Source: HXMU1420-2 sp017643305
GTDB taxonomy: Bacteria; Pseudomonadota; Alphaproteobacteria; Rhodobacterales; Rhodobacteraceae
DNA: 64,000 nt
Direction: 5' to 3'
Assembly (NCBI GenBank): GCA_965217135.1
Contig: OZ244249.1
Span: 4,588,001 to 4,652,000 of the forward strand
Both the position numbers and the translations under genes were made by a program. Below the pieces are notes generated by a model. It did no database searches. It was not told the DNA's origin and was given only the letters and a program-made list of their open reading frames with translations. Positions within the stretch are counted from its first letter, which is position 1, and each line of letters begins with the position of its first letter. This document shows positions 53,994 to 64,000 of this stretch, one piece after another.

Positions 53994-54234
53994 ATGCGCG
54001 TATTGATCACAGGAGCCGCAGGTTTCCCTTGGAAGGTGGTTGATCGGTGAAACAATCAGGACCGGGGCGCTTGCCTCTTCAAACGCTAAACCGGTTCCAA
54101 TCGAAAAGCTAATAATTGCAGGTATCACAGACATCCACTTGCTTAATGCAGAGTCTAGTTCAGCTTCAACGATCACTTATGATCTTTTTGGCCTGGGGCT
54201 GATGTTTGTGGTTTTTGCAGCCGGTAGGCCCTAA
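53994..54234 (+). pseudogene. 5' fragment of an NAD-dependent epimerase/dehydratase gene
   Basis: The ATG at 53994 opens MRVLITGAAGF, the glycine-rich NAD motif of extended short-chain dehydrogenases. A frameshift at about 54025 moves the continuation, WLIGETIRTGALA and PVPIEKLIIAGITDIHLL, to another frame, which resembles the start of erythronate-dehydrogenase-like epimerases. The similarity fades by about 54180 and the rest of the gene is missing. A truncated, frame-shifted relic. Confidence 0.7.
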
Positions 54235-54473
54235 AACATATGTTAGAGACTGTATGCAATGGATCGCGATGCATCTCTCTTGCGAAATGAAGCTGTCCGA
54301 AACAACCAACCGCGAAAATGTGTTCAGGACGCGTTGGGACAAATAGAAAAAGGTATAGCCGGACAGTGCCAGATACATTCTGGAAATGGATTACAAGACC
54401 TGCACCCAGTAGATGAAAACCGACATGGCATGAGGCGTCGTAGGATTCAGCGGACGGACCTTGTGATCACAAA
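54235..54473. other. Gap without gene
   Basis: No supported gene. A plus-strand frame of 75 codons starting at 54259 has chance-like composition and overlaps the end of the DUF899 gene. Confidence 0.4.
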
Positions 54474-55136
54474 TCAAACCGTATAGTCCAAGGCCGGAAA
54501 CCAATCACTTCCCTGGCCCATTGGTGTCAGGTCCAAAACGTTCCACAGCGGCCAAAGCTGATCTAAATGCCTTGGGTGACCTTCCATCTCCGCGAAAAAC
54601 ACCTCTGACCCCCAGAAATGGCGCAACCCGCCATCGGTGGCATAGAACACGTTCATCATTGGTAACTGGGAGCGATCCGCCATCTCAGCATTGTAATCGG
54701 ATTGATAGGAATTGCCCTGCGCCGACAGCAATGTCAGGCCTGTCCAACCCCGGTTCGCAGCCAGATCCGCCAGTTGTGCGGGAGTAGCCGCGGACACCAC
54801 CACTAGATCCATATTTTGCGCAATGTGATCGGCCTGGCCGTTCAAGCCGTCGAGCATGGACACACACATCGGGCAGGGGGCGGCCTGATCAGGGCGGAAC
54901 ATAAGGCTGTAGACACCCAGGATTCCGCTTCGATGACGTACCAGCTGGCTCAGTTTCACGTTTTTCCCGTCAATGGCAGTGAAAACGTAATCCTGCGGCA
55001 CTCCACCCTCCAACGGCAACGCGCGACGCAGTGCAGCGACCTCTTCGACCTTGGCTCGCAGTGCCAGTTCTTCTTGCAAAAGGGCTTCTCTTGCGGATCT
55101 GTACATTGCGCTTTCACCGGGGTAGCGGATTAGCAT
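54474..55136 (-). CDS. DUF899-family thioredoxin-like protein
   Basis: A 220-residue member of the DUF899 group of thioredoxin-fold proteins. It has the N-terminal helix pattern REALLQEELALRAKVEEVAAL, a CPMC pair after LMFRPDQAAP, LNGQADHIAQNMDLVVVSAA, and RGWTGLTLLSAQGNSYQSDY, which are the family's usual landmarks. The Cys pair suggests redox activity, but no reaction is established. GGGAGAG precedes the ATG. Confidence 0.86.
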   Translation of the reverse strand: MLIRYPGESAMYRSAREALLQEELALRAKVEEVAALRRALPLEGGVPQDYVFTAIDGKNVKLSQLVRHRSGILGVYSLMFRPDQAAPCPMCVSMLDGLNGQADHIAQNMDLVVVSAATPAQLADLAANRGWTGLTLLSAQGNSYQSDYNAEMADRSQLPMMNVFYATDGGLRHFWGSEVFFAEMEGHPRHLDQLWPLWNVLDLTPMGQGSDWFPALDYTV

Positions 55137-55290
55137 AGCACTCTCCCATTATTAACGCAAATGTTAAATAATGCCATGGCAAAATCAACCCCATCAGACA
55201 AAGACCCCGAAAAGTTTCCCTTTGTCAGACGGTTACCTGCGTTTAACACTTTCGCATGGCTTTCAATCCAACCAAAAAAGGTGAAGTTTT

Positions 55291-55632
55291 ATGGGTAAAA
55301 GAGACGATCTGATCGCGCAGTACGCTGATGATCTGAAAAATAAATGCGGCATGGATCCGGATATGGACCTGCTGACCAAGATAACAATCGGCTGTGGTCC
55401 TTCTATTTACGATGCTGACGCGTCTACAGTGGCTGCTACGCAGGAAGGCGAGATCGAGACCGTCAAAAACAACTTTCTGATCAAGAAACTTGGTCTTGCC
55501 GATGGTCCGGAGCTGGAAGAAGCAGTTAACAAAGCTATCGACACCTATGGCCGGTCTGACCGCAACAAGTACCGCGCCGTGATCTACTACATTTTGACCA
55601 AGCACTTCGGCAAGGAAACCGTCTACGCCTGA
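55291..55632 (+). CDS. DUF2853-family protein
   Basis: A 113-residue small protein with the strongly conserved pattern KRDDLIAQYADDLKNKCGM, then LLTKITIGCGPSIYDADAS, NNFLIKKLGLADG and YRAVIYYILTKHFGKE. This is the DUF2853 family, abundant in marine Alphaproteobacteria, with no known function. AAGGTGA lies before the ATG. Its transcript ends at the hairpin at 55766. Confidence 0.92.
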   Translation: MGKRDDLIAQYADDLKNKCGMDPDMDLLTKITIGCGPSIYDADASTVAATQEGEIETVKNNFLIKKLGLADGPELEEAVNKAIDTYGRSDRNKYRAVIYYILTKHFGKETVYA

Positions 55633-55765
55633 TCCCGGATCGACAGCATTTGAATTACTTGCCGTTTGAGAGCCACACCATCGCTTGCTAGAGTGTACCC
55701 GCGGTCAGGATGGCCAGGATCTAAAGGCAATCGTGTGTGGTCAGTCGGGAGCACATGGGTGAGCG

Positions 55766-55803
55766 GGAGGAGCCTGGTCTATCGGGCTCCTCCTTTGCTT
55801 TTC
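55766..55803 (+). terminator. Intrinsic terminator between convergent genes
   Basis: GGAGGAGCC at 55766-55774 pairs perfectly with GGCTCCTCC at 55785-55793 around a ten-base loop and is followed by TTTGCTTTT. The convergent genes on either side (DUF2853 and EVE) may share it. Confidence 0.85.
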
Positions 55804-56226
<423 letters not shown>

Positions 56227-56285
56227 GGTTCGGGTCCACTTTGTGCCTGTCTTTCGAAGTGATCATAGCCAGCGAATTGCGAATG

Positions 56286-57248
56286 TCATTCTTCTTTCAG
56301 CGGACGCGCTAACAGCGTCTCCACCGCTTTATCAATCGTGATCTTTCCGTTCAGCAACGCAACGACCGCTTGCGTGATCGGAAGGTCCAAACCAGAGTTC
56401 CCCGCCGAACGTGCAATCGCCTCCGCCGTTGCCGCACCTTCAACCGTCACCGAAGGGTCAAACGGCTCTCCCCGGCCTAATGCGATCCCCCGGCGGTAAT
56501 TCCGTGATTGTCCCGATGTGCACGTCAACGCAAGGTCGCCCAAGCCCGACAAACCCGCCAGTGTGTCCACCCGCGCGCCTCGGGATACTGCAAAGTGAAC
56601 CATTTCCGCATATCCCCGCGTCATCAACGCGGCCCGTGCGCTTTCACCCAACCCGGCGCCCATGACGGCACCGCAAGCTATAGCGATCACGTTTTTCAAC
56701 GCGCCGCCCATTTCTGCCCCCGCCACATCAGAACTGCGATAGAGACGCAGGTTTGCGGTTGATAGAGCCTTTTGTAGATGTGCAGCTGCACCCAAATCTT
56801 CACAGGCCAAGGTCAATGCAGTGGGCAGACCATTCGCGATGTCACGGGCAAAACTTGGGCCGGTCAACAAGGCGGCCGTCGTATCAGGCAGCACATCGGT
56901 GATTACGCCCACCGGACCCAGGCCCGTGCCCGTTTCCGCCCCCTTGCAGCAGGCGATCAGAGACTTGCCTGTCAACGCATTTGAATTCTCGCCAATAACC
57001 TCACGTAGAGTCTGTGTCGGAACGGCCATCAGGATCACATCTGACATCGCCGCCTTTGCCATGTCACCAGTCACCAATATGCGTGACGGCAGAGCGATGC
57101 CGGGCAGCCGCGCCACATTTTCGCGGGCCTCGGCCATGTGCCGCACGTGGTGTTCAGACCGCGCCCACAAACAAACATTGGTTTTTGCTGCCAGAGAGAT
57201 CGCCAATCCTGTGCCAAAGGCCCCGGCGCCTACGACCGAAACCGTCAT
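56286..57248 (-). CDS. gpsA: NAD(P)-dependent glycerol-3-phosphate dehydrogenase
   Basis: Makes sn-glycerol-3-phosphate for phospholipid synthesis. The 320-residue product has the dinucleotide loop VVGAGAFGTGLA, AVPTQTLREV, the catalytic GALKNVIAIACG, and YAEMVHFAVSRGA with GLSGLGDLALTCTS. The ATG at 57248 overlaps the tsaD stop as ATGA; the open frame upstream lies inside tsaD. Length is normal. Confidence 0.97.
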   Translation of the reverse strand: MTVSVVGAGAFGTGLAISLAAKTNVCLWARSEHHVRHMAEARENVARLPGIALPSRILVTGDMAKAAMSDVILMAVPTQTLREVIGENSNALTGKSLIACCKGAETGTGLGPVGVITDVLPDTTAALLTGPSFARDIANGLPTALTLACEDLGAAAHLQKALSTANLRLYRSSDVAGAEMGGALKNVIAIACGAVMGAGLGESARAALMTRGYAEMVHFAVSRGARVDTLAGLSGLGDLALTCTSGQSRNYRRGIALGRGEPFDPSVTVEGAATAEAIARSAGNSGLDLPITQAVVALLNGKITIDKAVETLLARPLKEE

Positions 57249-58342
57249 GCCTTGGCCCCCTTTTTGCCGCCGCCGAGCATCGCCGGGCTGGTCCGGTCCA
57301 ACGGCCAACGCGGACGTGCGGTCAGGTCAAGACCATCGGTTTGCCCCGCTGCGAAAAGTTCCAACCCGGCGTAGGCAATCATTGCGGCGTTGTCTGTGCA
57401 CAGCGCTAGGGGTGGGGCGGTGAACCGAACACCTCGTACCGTACAGACATCTTGCAACGCCGCCCGGATGGTTGAGTTAGCCGCCACGCCACCTGCAACC
57501 GACAAGACCGGAGTCGCAGGTTGCAGCGTCACGTATCGGGTCAGAGCATGGTCCGTCTTGGCCGCCAGAACATCTGCCACCGCCTGTTGAAACCCGGCAG
57601 ATACATCGGCGCGGTCCTGCTGGGTCAGCCCGCCTTGCTGCGTGACCAGTTCATCCCTTTGCCGTAAAACTGCTGTTTTGAGCCCTGAAAACGACATGTC
57701 GCAATCATCCCGGTCCAGCAAAGGCCGCGGAAAGCGAAAGCGCTCAGGCCGTCCAGAAGCAGCATCGCGTTCGACCGAAGGCCCCCCTGGTTGCGGCAGG
57801 CCCAGAAGACGCGCGGTTTTGTCAAACGCTTCACCCGGCGCATCGTCAATGGTTCCACCGAGCCGCTCGAACGTTTGTGCGTCATGTACGATCAGGAATT
57901 GGCAATGCCCGCCCGAAACAAGAAGCATCAGGTATGGATACTCCATGCTATCCACCAGTCGCGGTGTCAAAGCGTGCCCTGCAAGATGATTGACTCCAAT
58001 CAATGGCTTGCCCGTTGCAGCGCTCAGCCCCTTGGCAAACATCACCCCGGCCAAAACCCCACCGATCAACCCCGGTCCTGCTGTCACGGCTATGCCATCA
58101 ATGTCGCCCAACCCAATCGCCGCCTGGTCCAGCGCCTGCCGCGCACAGACATCCAGCTTCTCGGCGTGCGCGCGTGCCGCAATCTCGGGCACAACACCGC
58201 CAAAAGCGGCATGCAGGTCCGTTTGCCCATAAACGATCGACGATACCACATGCGCACCACCTGCATCGCCGCGCACCACAGCGGCGGCTGTATCATCGCA
58301 ACTGCTTTCCAGCCCGAGAAGCGTGAAGGATTTAGAGTTCAT
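57245..58342 (-). CDS. tsaD: TsaD, tRNA t6A transferase subunit
   Basis: Catalytic subunit transferring threonylcarbamoyl to A37 of ANN-decoding tRNAs; TsaE is encoded at 11291. The 365-residue product has LGLESSCDDTAAAVV, VVPEIAARAHAEKLD, the metal motif GVNHLAGHAL, LLVSGGHCQFL and the late LCTDNAAMIAYAG. It is divergent from hemD across 72 bases and coupled to gpsA. Confidence 0.97.
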   Translation of the reverse strand: MNSKSFTLLGLESSCDDTAAAVVRGDAGGAHVVSSIVYGQTDLHAAFGGVVPEIAARAHAEKLDVCARQALDQAAIGLGDIDGIAVTAGPGLIGGVLAGVMFAKGLSAATGKPLIGVNHLAGHALTPRLVDSMEYPYLMLLVSGGHCQFLIVHDAQTFERLGGTIDDAPGEAFDKTARLLGLPQPGGPSVERDAASGRPERFRFPRPLLDRDDCDMSFSGLKTAVLRQRDELVTQQGGLTQQDRADVSAGFQQAVADVLAAKTDHALTRYVTLQPATPVLSVAGGVAANSTIRAALQDVCTVRGVRFTAPPLALCTDNAAMIAYAGLELFAAGQTDGLDLTARPRWPLDRTSPAMLGGGKKGAKA

Positions 58343-58414
58343 AAGTCAAAACATTGCAGGACATGCGTTGGCGAGGTATCACCTGAGGCTGTTCGGAACA
58401 ATGCTGGGTGCGCC

Positions 58415-59155
58415 GTGACGCAACACATCAAAACCGTGCTGCTTCTGACCCGGCCCTCGACTGCGGCCGAAACCTTTGCGGCGCGGATCCGGGCCTTTGA
58501 GTTGCCGGGGCTGGAGATTTGCGCCGCTCCTTTAATGCAGATCACACCTACGCATGACACGCTCGACCTTGGCCGAGCGCGTGGGGTTATCTTTTCGTCC
58601 CGTAATGGTGTCGAAATGGCCAATGCACTGACCCAGGACCGCCTGCCTTGCCACTGCGTTGGCCGATCCACTGCTGCGCTGGCTGCGGAAACGGGTTGGG
58701 CGGTTCTGACCTGCGAACAAACTGCTGACGATCTCGTCGGGCACCTTTTGACCACGGATAGCGATACGCCATTGGTTCATATCGGCGGGCGGGAACGGCG
58801 CGGGGATGTTGCTGCTCGTCTGACGCAAGCAGGCATCCCGACCAACGAACATGTGGCCTATGAACAAAACTTGTTGCCGTTACCACAGCCAGCAATTGCT
58901 GCCCTGAGAGGCCCCGCACCAGTGATTGCTCCGCTTTTTTCTCCACGTTCGGCGCGACACTTTGCCCGGACAGCGAAGCCCAGTGTTCCGCTTTGGCTGC
59001 CGGTGATAAGCCCGGCTGCAGCAGAACCCCTTGAAAGCTTGGGATCTGGTCGTGTTTTGGTTGCCAAAGCGCCAGATGCAGACGCTATGGTTGACGCCAC
59101 GCTTGAAGCGTATCGGGAAGCAACGCGGGTTGAGGGCGCGCCGCGCGGACACTAA
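58415..59155 (+). CDS. hemD: Uroporphyrinogen-III synthase
   Basis: Cyclises hydroxymethylbilane in tetrapyrrole synthesis. The 246-residue product shows the low-conservation HemD pattern: VLLLTRPSTAAETFAAR at the start, ARGVIFSSRNGVEMA, LPCHCVGRSTAALAAETGW, LVHIGGRERRGDVAARL and an IAPLFSPRSARHFAR segment. The GTG at 58415 is chosen; another in-frame GTG lies at 58436. The frame is open far upstream but that part is the antisense of tsaD. The mitofilin-like/hemY pair follows. Confidence 0.9.
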   Translation: MTQHIKTVLLLTRPSTAAETFAARIRAFELPGLEICAAPLMQITPTHDTLDLGRARGVIFSSRNGVEMANALTQDRLPCHCVGRSTAALAAETGWAVLTCEQTADDLVGHLLTTDSDTPLVHIGGRERRGDVAARLTQAGIPTNEHVAYEQNLLPLPQPAIAALRGPAPVIAPLFSPRSARHFARTAKPSVPLWLPVISPAAAEPLESLGSGRVLVAKAPDADAMVDATLEAYREATRVEGAPRGH

Positions 59156-59205
59156 TTTAGGAGTGTAGGTTTAGGTTCAATTGAGAATCACGGAGCTTTT
59201 TTAAC

Positions 59206-60480
<1,275 letters not shown>

Positions 60481-60491
60481 AGGACGTACCT

Positions 60492-61970
60492 ATGTTGTGG
60501 TCCCTGGTCAAAATCCTCATTTTCGTCGCCCTGGTTGGGATGCTGGCCCTCGGCGCTGGCTACCTGATGGAAACCGAAGGCGGCGTTCGCCTCACCGTGG
60601 CCGGCATGGAATATTCCCTGTCGCCGCTGCAAAGTGTGTTGGCCGCGCTGGTGCTAGTCCTGCTGGTCTGGGTGCTTTTGAAACTGTTGTCGCTGATGGT
60701 GGCTGTGGCCAAGTTCCTGAATGGGGATGAAACTGCGATCTCCCGCTATTTCGACCGTGGCCGCGAACGCAAAGGGTACCAGGCGCTGGCTGATGGCATG
60801 ATGGCTCTGGCGTCGGGCGAAGCGCGCGTTGCCATGACCAAGGCCGCCAGGGCCGAAAAATATCTGCAGAAACCGGAACTGACGAATCTTCTAACTGCTC
60901 AGGCGGCGGAAATGTCTGGGGACACCAAGAAAGCCACCGAGACCTACAAGACGCTGATCCAGGATGACCGCACGCGTTTTGTTGGTGTGCGTGGGATCAT
61001 GAAACAGAAGCTTGCCGAAGGTGACAGTGATACCGCACTGAAGCTTGCGGAAAAGGCTTTTGCCCTAAAGCCGCATCACGAAGAGGTACAGGATACCCTG
61101 CTGCGCCTGCAGGCCCGCGCGCATGACTGGTCCGGAGCCCGTGCCACCTTGGGCGCCAAGCTAAAAAGCGGCTCTCTGCCTCGCGACGTGTATACCCGGC
61201 GGGAGGCCGTTCTGGCCCTGTCTGAGGCCGCCGATGTGATAGACCAAGACGCCAGCATCGAAGCGCGGGAAGACGCGATTCAGGCCAATCGCTTGTCACC
61301 CGACTTGATCCCTGCTGCAGCCATGGCCGCCAGATCTTACATCAAGCAAGGTAAGGCCCGAAACGCGTCCCGTGTTTTGCGCAAGGCATGGCAGGCTCAG
61401 CCGCACCCGGACCTGGCTGCGGCCTTTGCCGAAATCCAGCCGGACGAAACTCCGGCAGAACGCGTGAAGCGGTTCGAACAGCTGACCAGCATCCATCCCG
61501 ACAACCCGGAAAGCAAACTGGTCAAGGCCGAACTGTTGATCGTGGCCGAACAATTCCCCCAAGCGGGCCGTGTCCTGTCTGGTTTGATCGACAGCAACCC
61601 GGACTCCCGGGCTCTGACCCTGATGGCTGCGGTTGAACGTGGGCAGGGCGCGACCGACAGCGTGGTGCAGGGCTGGCTGGCCCGCGCTCTCAATGCCCCG
61701 CGCGGACCGCAGTGGGTCTGTGGCAATTGCAATCACGCCCACGCCCACTGGCGCCCGGTTTGCGAAAAGTGCGAAGCGTTCGACACGCTCAGCTGGGAAA
61801 CCCCCGCTGCGCCAGAAATGGCCACCCCGACAGGCACTCACATGTTGCCTTTGATTGTTGGCAGCGGGTCTGAGGCCGACATTGCGGAAGAAACCCTGCC
61901 ATCCGTCGACCTGCTGGAGGCCGAAGACGTGACCCCAGAAGCCTTGGATAAACCCACACCTGCAAACTGA
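60492..61970 (+). CDS. hemY: HemY-type protein with C-terminal zinc ribbon
   Basis: A 492-residue HemY_N-family inner-membrane protein with TPR repeats. Two helices lie at about 4-25 and 42-76 (VLAALVLVLLVWVLLKLL), followed by the family segment ISRYFDRGRERKGYQALADG, then helical TPR-like repeats to about residue 400. The C-terminus carries a Cys4 ribbon, CGNCNHAH with CEKC. It starts 11 bases after the mitofilin-like gene, with AAAGGA upstream. The name follows genome practice; its role in haem synthesis is not proven. Confidence 0.92.
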   Translation: MLWSLVKILIFVALVGMLALGAGYLMETEGGVRLTVAGMEYSLSPLQSVLAALVLVLLVWVLLKLLSLMVAVAKFLNGDETAISRYFDRGRERKGYQALADGMMALASGEARVAMTKAARAEKYLQKPELTNLLTAQAAEMSGDTKKATETYKTLIQDDRTRFVGVRGIMKQKLAEGDSDTALKLAEKAFALKPHHEEVQDTLLRLQARAHDWSGARATLGAKLKSGSLPRDVYTRREAVLALSEAADVIDQDASIEAREDAIQANRLSPDLIPAAAMAARSYIKQGKARNASRVLRKAWQAQPHPDLAAAFAEIQPDETPAERVKRFEQLTSIHPDNPESKLVKAELLIVAEQFPQAGRVLSGLIDSNPDSRALTLMAAVERGQGATDSVVQGWLARALNAPRGPQWVCGNCNHAHAHWRPVCEKCEAFDTLSWETPAAPEMATPTGTHMLPLIVGSGSEADIAEETLPSVDLLEAEDVTPEALDKPTPAN

Positions 61971-62054
61971 CGAGCCTGTAAAGAACCGGCTTGCAAAACA
62001 TCGCTGTTGCGGGCAAGGAGCACAAATTGGTTACGGTCAAACGCGATCGTCAAA

Positions 62055-62095
62055 GCCGCTGTAGCTCAGCTGGTAGAGCACGTCATTCGTAATGA
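62055..62095 (+). tRNA. tRNA-Thr(CGU) 5' half, interrupted
   Basis: Bases 62055-62095 match the acceptor 5' strand (GCCGCTG), D arm and anticodon arm with loop TTCGTAA (anticodon CGT, Thr). After the 3' side of the anticodon stem the sequence leaves tRNA structure: no T arm and no CAGCGGC acceptor complement follows. The break coincides with the start of integrase-bearing DNA, as at an attachment site. A functional copy must exist elsewhere. Confidence 0.8.
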
Positions 62096-62334
62096 CCTAT
62101 GCTAAGATTTCGTGATTGTTTCGCAGAGTTCCTCTCGTCTCCGAAATCTAAAAAACTTGTTTAAAAACCACCTAAATCAGATGTTTAAGGCAAAATTGGA
62201 AAACTTCTCTGTCTGAGTTCCCGTTGTTTTTACGAAAATTTAAATGTCTTCAGGTAGCAATCGCGTAGCAAAACTGACCGCAAGCAAGATGGGTCGGGTT
62301 TCAAATTTTTAGGCAACACTCAAGGAGCGGACTA
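62096..62334. other. Attachment-site flank and integrase promoter
   Basis: No gene. The AT-rich stretch between the tRNA half and the integrase start would contain arm-type sites and the integrase promoter. Confidence 0.4.
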
Positions 62335-63783
62335 ATGCCAATGAAATTTAGCGAAACACGCTTGAAGAGCATTGAGGTAAAGAAAAAAACCTATTTGGGA
62401 GATCAAGAGCTTAAACACTTCTTTGTTCGGGCTATGCCCACGCGGGTAGATGCGTCAGGAAAGAAAAAGCCGGGAAAGAAGACTTATGTCGTCCGTTTCA
62501 GGCCGAATGGATACAAAAGCCGCGTCGTTGAAACCGCCATTGGTGAAGTTGGCAAACTAAGTTTGGACGCGGCTCGAAAGAAGGCCCGCCTAGAACTCGG
62601 TGAGATAGAAGCGGAAGGAGGGCATGACCTTTTGTTCGCGATGAACGAGTACCTAACATGGCTCGGCAACCAAGATAAGCACCAATTCGACTGGCAAAAT
62701 ACGATGAAAGCTCGAGATCAGAAATCTGCCTGGGCTGCGCTGCCAAATGGTAAAGTTCCCCTGTCTCGCGCACCAAGCGATCTTTCCGCCAAGTTCTATG
62801 TCTTTAAGCAGTTCTTTAAGTTCATGAAGAATCGGCTAGGGGGCCGCAATCCCACGCTTGAACTTGTAGCGCCGAGACATGTTATTGAGTTCCTCAGTGT
62901 ACCATCCGAAGATTTCCGACAACAAGGAAGCAATTATCGAGCTCGGGAGACGAGTCGACGATCCACGCCGTCTCCCGCAACAAAACGCCGCCGGTTATCT
63001 GCGGTTTCAGCTCTCTATGATTACTTCAAGACGAAAAGAGAAATTGATCCTATTGCAGATCTAGGGAACCCGGCGCTCGGACTTACCGTCTCCGTTCCCA
63101 AGTGGAACCCTCTTGCGATTGACGCGGATCACATTGCAACATTTAAATCGATCTTGACCACCAAACCCCATATAAAAGACCCAAAGCCAAACCAGATTAG
63201 CAACAGAACGTTTTGGATTTACCGATGTTTCCTGCATGTTCGGTTATTGATGGGAACACGGGCCGAAGAGCTCATCCTTGCCGATTGGAGCGAGACGAAG
63301 GGCAAGCGAACAAACTATCTTTCTCATGACTTGAAAATACTCATCTGCTGGAAGCACAAAAACTTCCACCGCACGGAGAAACCAGACTACATACCTGTTC
63401 CTTCTGCCGCCAGGAAAGTACTTCTGGCAATGCGCGAAGAAGGATACGTCTCACCCGATCCCGAGAATAAGGCGGTGTTTTTCGATGACCGTCGAAAAAG
63501 GGGCAAGGAAGATTTTGTAGGAAGAATCTCATCGAGACGAGCCAACGAGGTTTTCAAGGAAGTCTGCGAAGAAGTTGCTCAGAAGTTGGGTGAGGAAGTT
63601 CGTCACGGTATGACCCAACGCAATCTTCGGCACACTTTTGTTACTAGCCAGATCAAGAATATGGTTCGCCTTGATCTTGTCTCTCGCGCGGTTCGTCACA
63701 AAGACCTTAACACAATCAAGTTTTATCATGAAGTTTCAGAGGCGGAAGCTGAGAAGATCGCAGACCTCTTGCCAGAAATTTAG
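62335..63783 (+). CDS. Tyrosine recombinase (integrase) of an integrated element
   Basis: A 482-residue site-specific recombinase. The N-terminal part (about 45-100, TYVVRFRPNGYKSRV, LSLDAARKKARLELGE) matches the DUF4102-type arm-binding domain of P4-like integrases. The catalytic domain shows LLMGTRAEELILADW (Arg I), then NLRHTFVTSQI (Arg II), and AVRHKDLNTIKFYHEV (His and nucleophile Tyr). The histidine normally three residues before Arg II is Arg here. CAAGGAG precedes the ATG. It sits 240 bases after the split tRNA and reads inward to the element. Confidence 0.93.
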   Translation: MPMKFSETRLKSIEVKKKTYLGDQELKHFFVRAMPTRVDASGKKKPGKKTYVVRFRPNGYKSRVVETAIGEVGKLSLDAARKKARLELGEIEAEGGHDLLFAMNEYLTWLGNQDKHQFDWQNTMKARDQKSAWAALPNGKVPLSRAPSDLSAKFYVFKQFFKFMKNRLGGRNPTLELVAPRHVIEFLSVPSEDFRQQGSNYRARETSRRSTPSPATKRRRLSAVSALYDYFKTKREIDPIADLGNPALGLTVSVPKWNPLAIDADHIATFKSILTTKPHIKDPKPNQISNRTFWIYRCFLHVRLLMGTRAEELILADWSETKGKRTNYLSHDLKILICWKHKNFHRTEKPDYIPVPSAARKVLLAMREEGYVSPDPENKAVFFDDRRKRGKEDFVGRISSRRANEVFKEVCEEVAQKLGEEVRHGMTQRNLRHTFVTSQIKNMVRLDLVSRAVRHKDLNTIKFYHEVSEAEAEKIADLLPEI

Positions 63784-63824
63784 CCGAACGAGGCGACATA
63801 GTGGCCGCTAAGATGTAGTGGTTC

Positions 63825-64000
63825 GGGACTGTTGCATTAACCTGCCGAGGCTGAATTGATGCGCTCGAATACCTTCGGATCAAGCGGCTTCAAACAGTCG
63901 TGCGATGAATTGGATCTCCGCGAGGACGCCTGTTTCCTTGTGATGGATGTGGCCGCATTTGATGGTTCGTAGTGTTTCTATGCCGCTCAGGGTCGCCCTA
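63825..64000 (-). mobile_element. End of an IS6-family insertion sequence (partial)
   Basis: A terminal repeat GGGACTGTTGCA starts at 63825, as in IS6-family ends. On the minus strand the frame that stops at 63880 reads ATLSGIETLRTIKCGHIHHK and ends IQFIARLFEAA, the C-terminal pattern of IS6-type transposases. The element runs past the window edge. It interrupts DNA just after the integrase gene. Confidence 0.8.

Noticed and set aside
54259..54486. 75-codon plus-strand gene
   Set aside because: It overlaps the DUF899 gene and has chance-like composition.
57791..58414. Long N-terminal extension of hemD
   Set aside because: This stretch is the antisense of tsaD and lacks HemD character; the GTG at 58415 fits the family start.

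Overview
The window looks like a chromosomal segment of a Rhodobacteraceae bacterium of the Roseobacter group (Alphaproteobacteria). The signs are the divergent regB / senC-regA redox locus next to ahcY, an hslUV pair with the N-terminal extension usual in this family, the tsaE-amgK-murU-addB-addA-trxA gene order, the mitofilin-like / HemY pair downstream of hemD, and many four-base ATGA/GTGA stop-start overlaps. Assignment is from protein patterns only; no rRNA is present.

Layout. (1) 1-13 kb: housekeeping genes, mostly on the minus strand: hslU, hslV, a divergent glycan-type protein, trxA, then a tightly overlapped operon tsaE, amgK, murU, addB, addA preceded by a kinase-less PAS protein. 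(2) 13-18.7 kb: an accessory zone with sparse, unrecognised genes on both strands, an AT-rich patch, a decayed IS3 transposase and two Gly/Ala-rich proteins that may be type VI effectors. (3) 18.7-46.1 kb: a type VI secretion system (T6SS) with all thirteen core components TssA-TssM, all on the plus strand: vgrG, DUF6931-like gene, PAAR; then a translationally coupled three-gene sensory/transport module (membrane sensor, sensor-MFS fusion, ABC_sub_bind protein) running into tssA; an IS1380 remnant plus unexplained DNA; then hcp, tssB, tssC, a second tssC-like gene, tssE, tssF, tssG, clpV, a solute-binding protein, an FHA protein, tssJ, tssK, tssL, tssM. (4) 46-62 kb: regB / senC-regA, an HD hydrolase, a broken exported protein gene, an FkbM-type methyltransferase, ahcY, a PanE-like reductase, a dead epimerase gene, DUF899, DUF2853 and EVE genes, gpsA, tsaD, hemD, and a mitofilin-like / HemY pair. 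(5) 62-64 kb: a tRNA-Thr(CGU) 5' half directly followed by a tyrosine recombinase gene, and the end of an IS6-family element at the window edge. This is the border of an integrated element.

How the genes work together. The T6SS genes would build a contractile sheath (TssB/C) around an Hcp tube tipped by VgrG and PAAR, on a TssE/F/G/K baseplate and a TssJ/L/M membrane complex, recycled by ClpV. The unusual parts are the sensory/transport module coupled to tssA, the solute-binding protein coupled to the FHA gene, a TssM that has lost its nucleotide-binding loop but gained a peptidoglycan-binding C-terminus, and an FHA protein without the usual kinase/phosphatase pair. I infer a T6SS tuned by small-molecule sensing rather than by Thr phosphorylation. 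This is the best candidate in the window for an undescribed system, and nothing here proves it.
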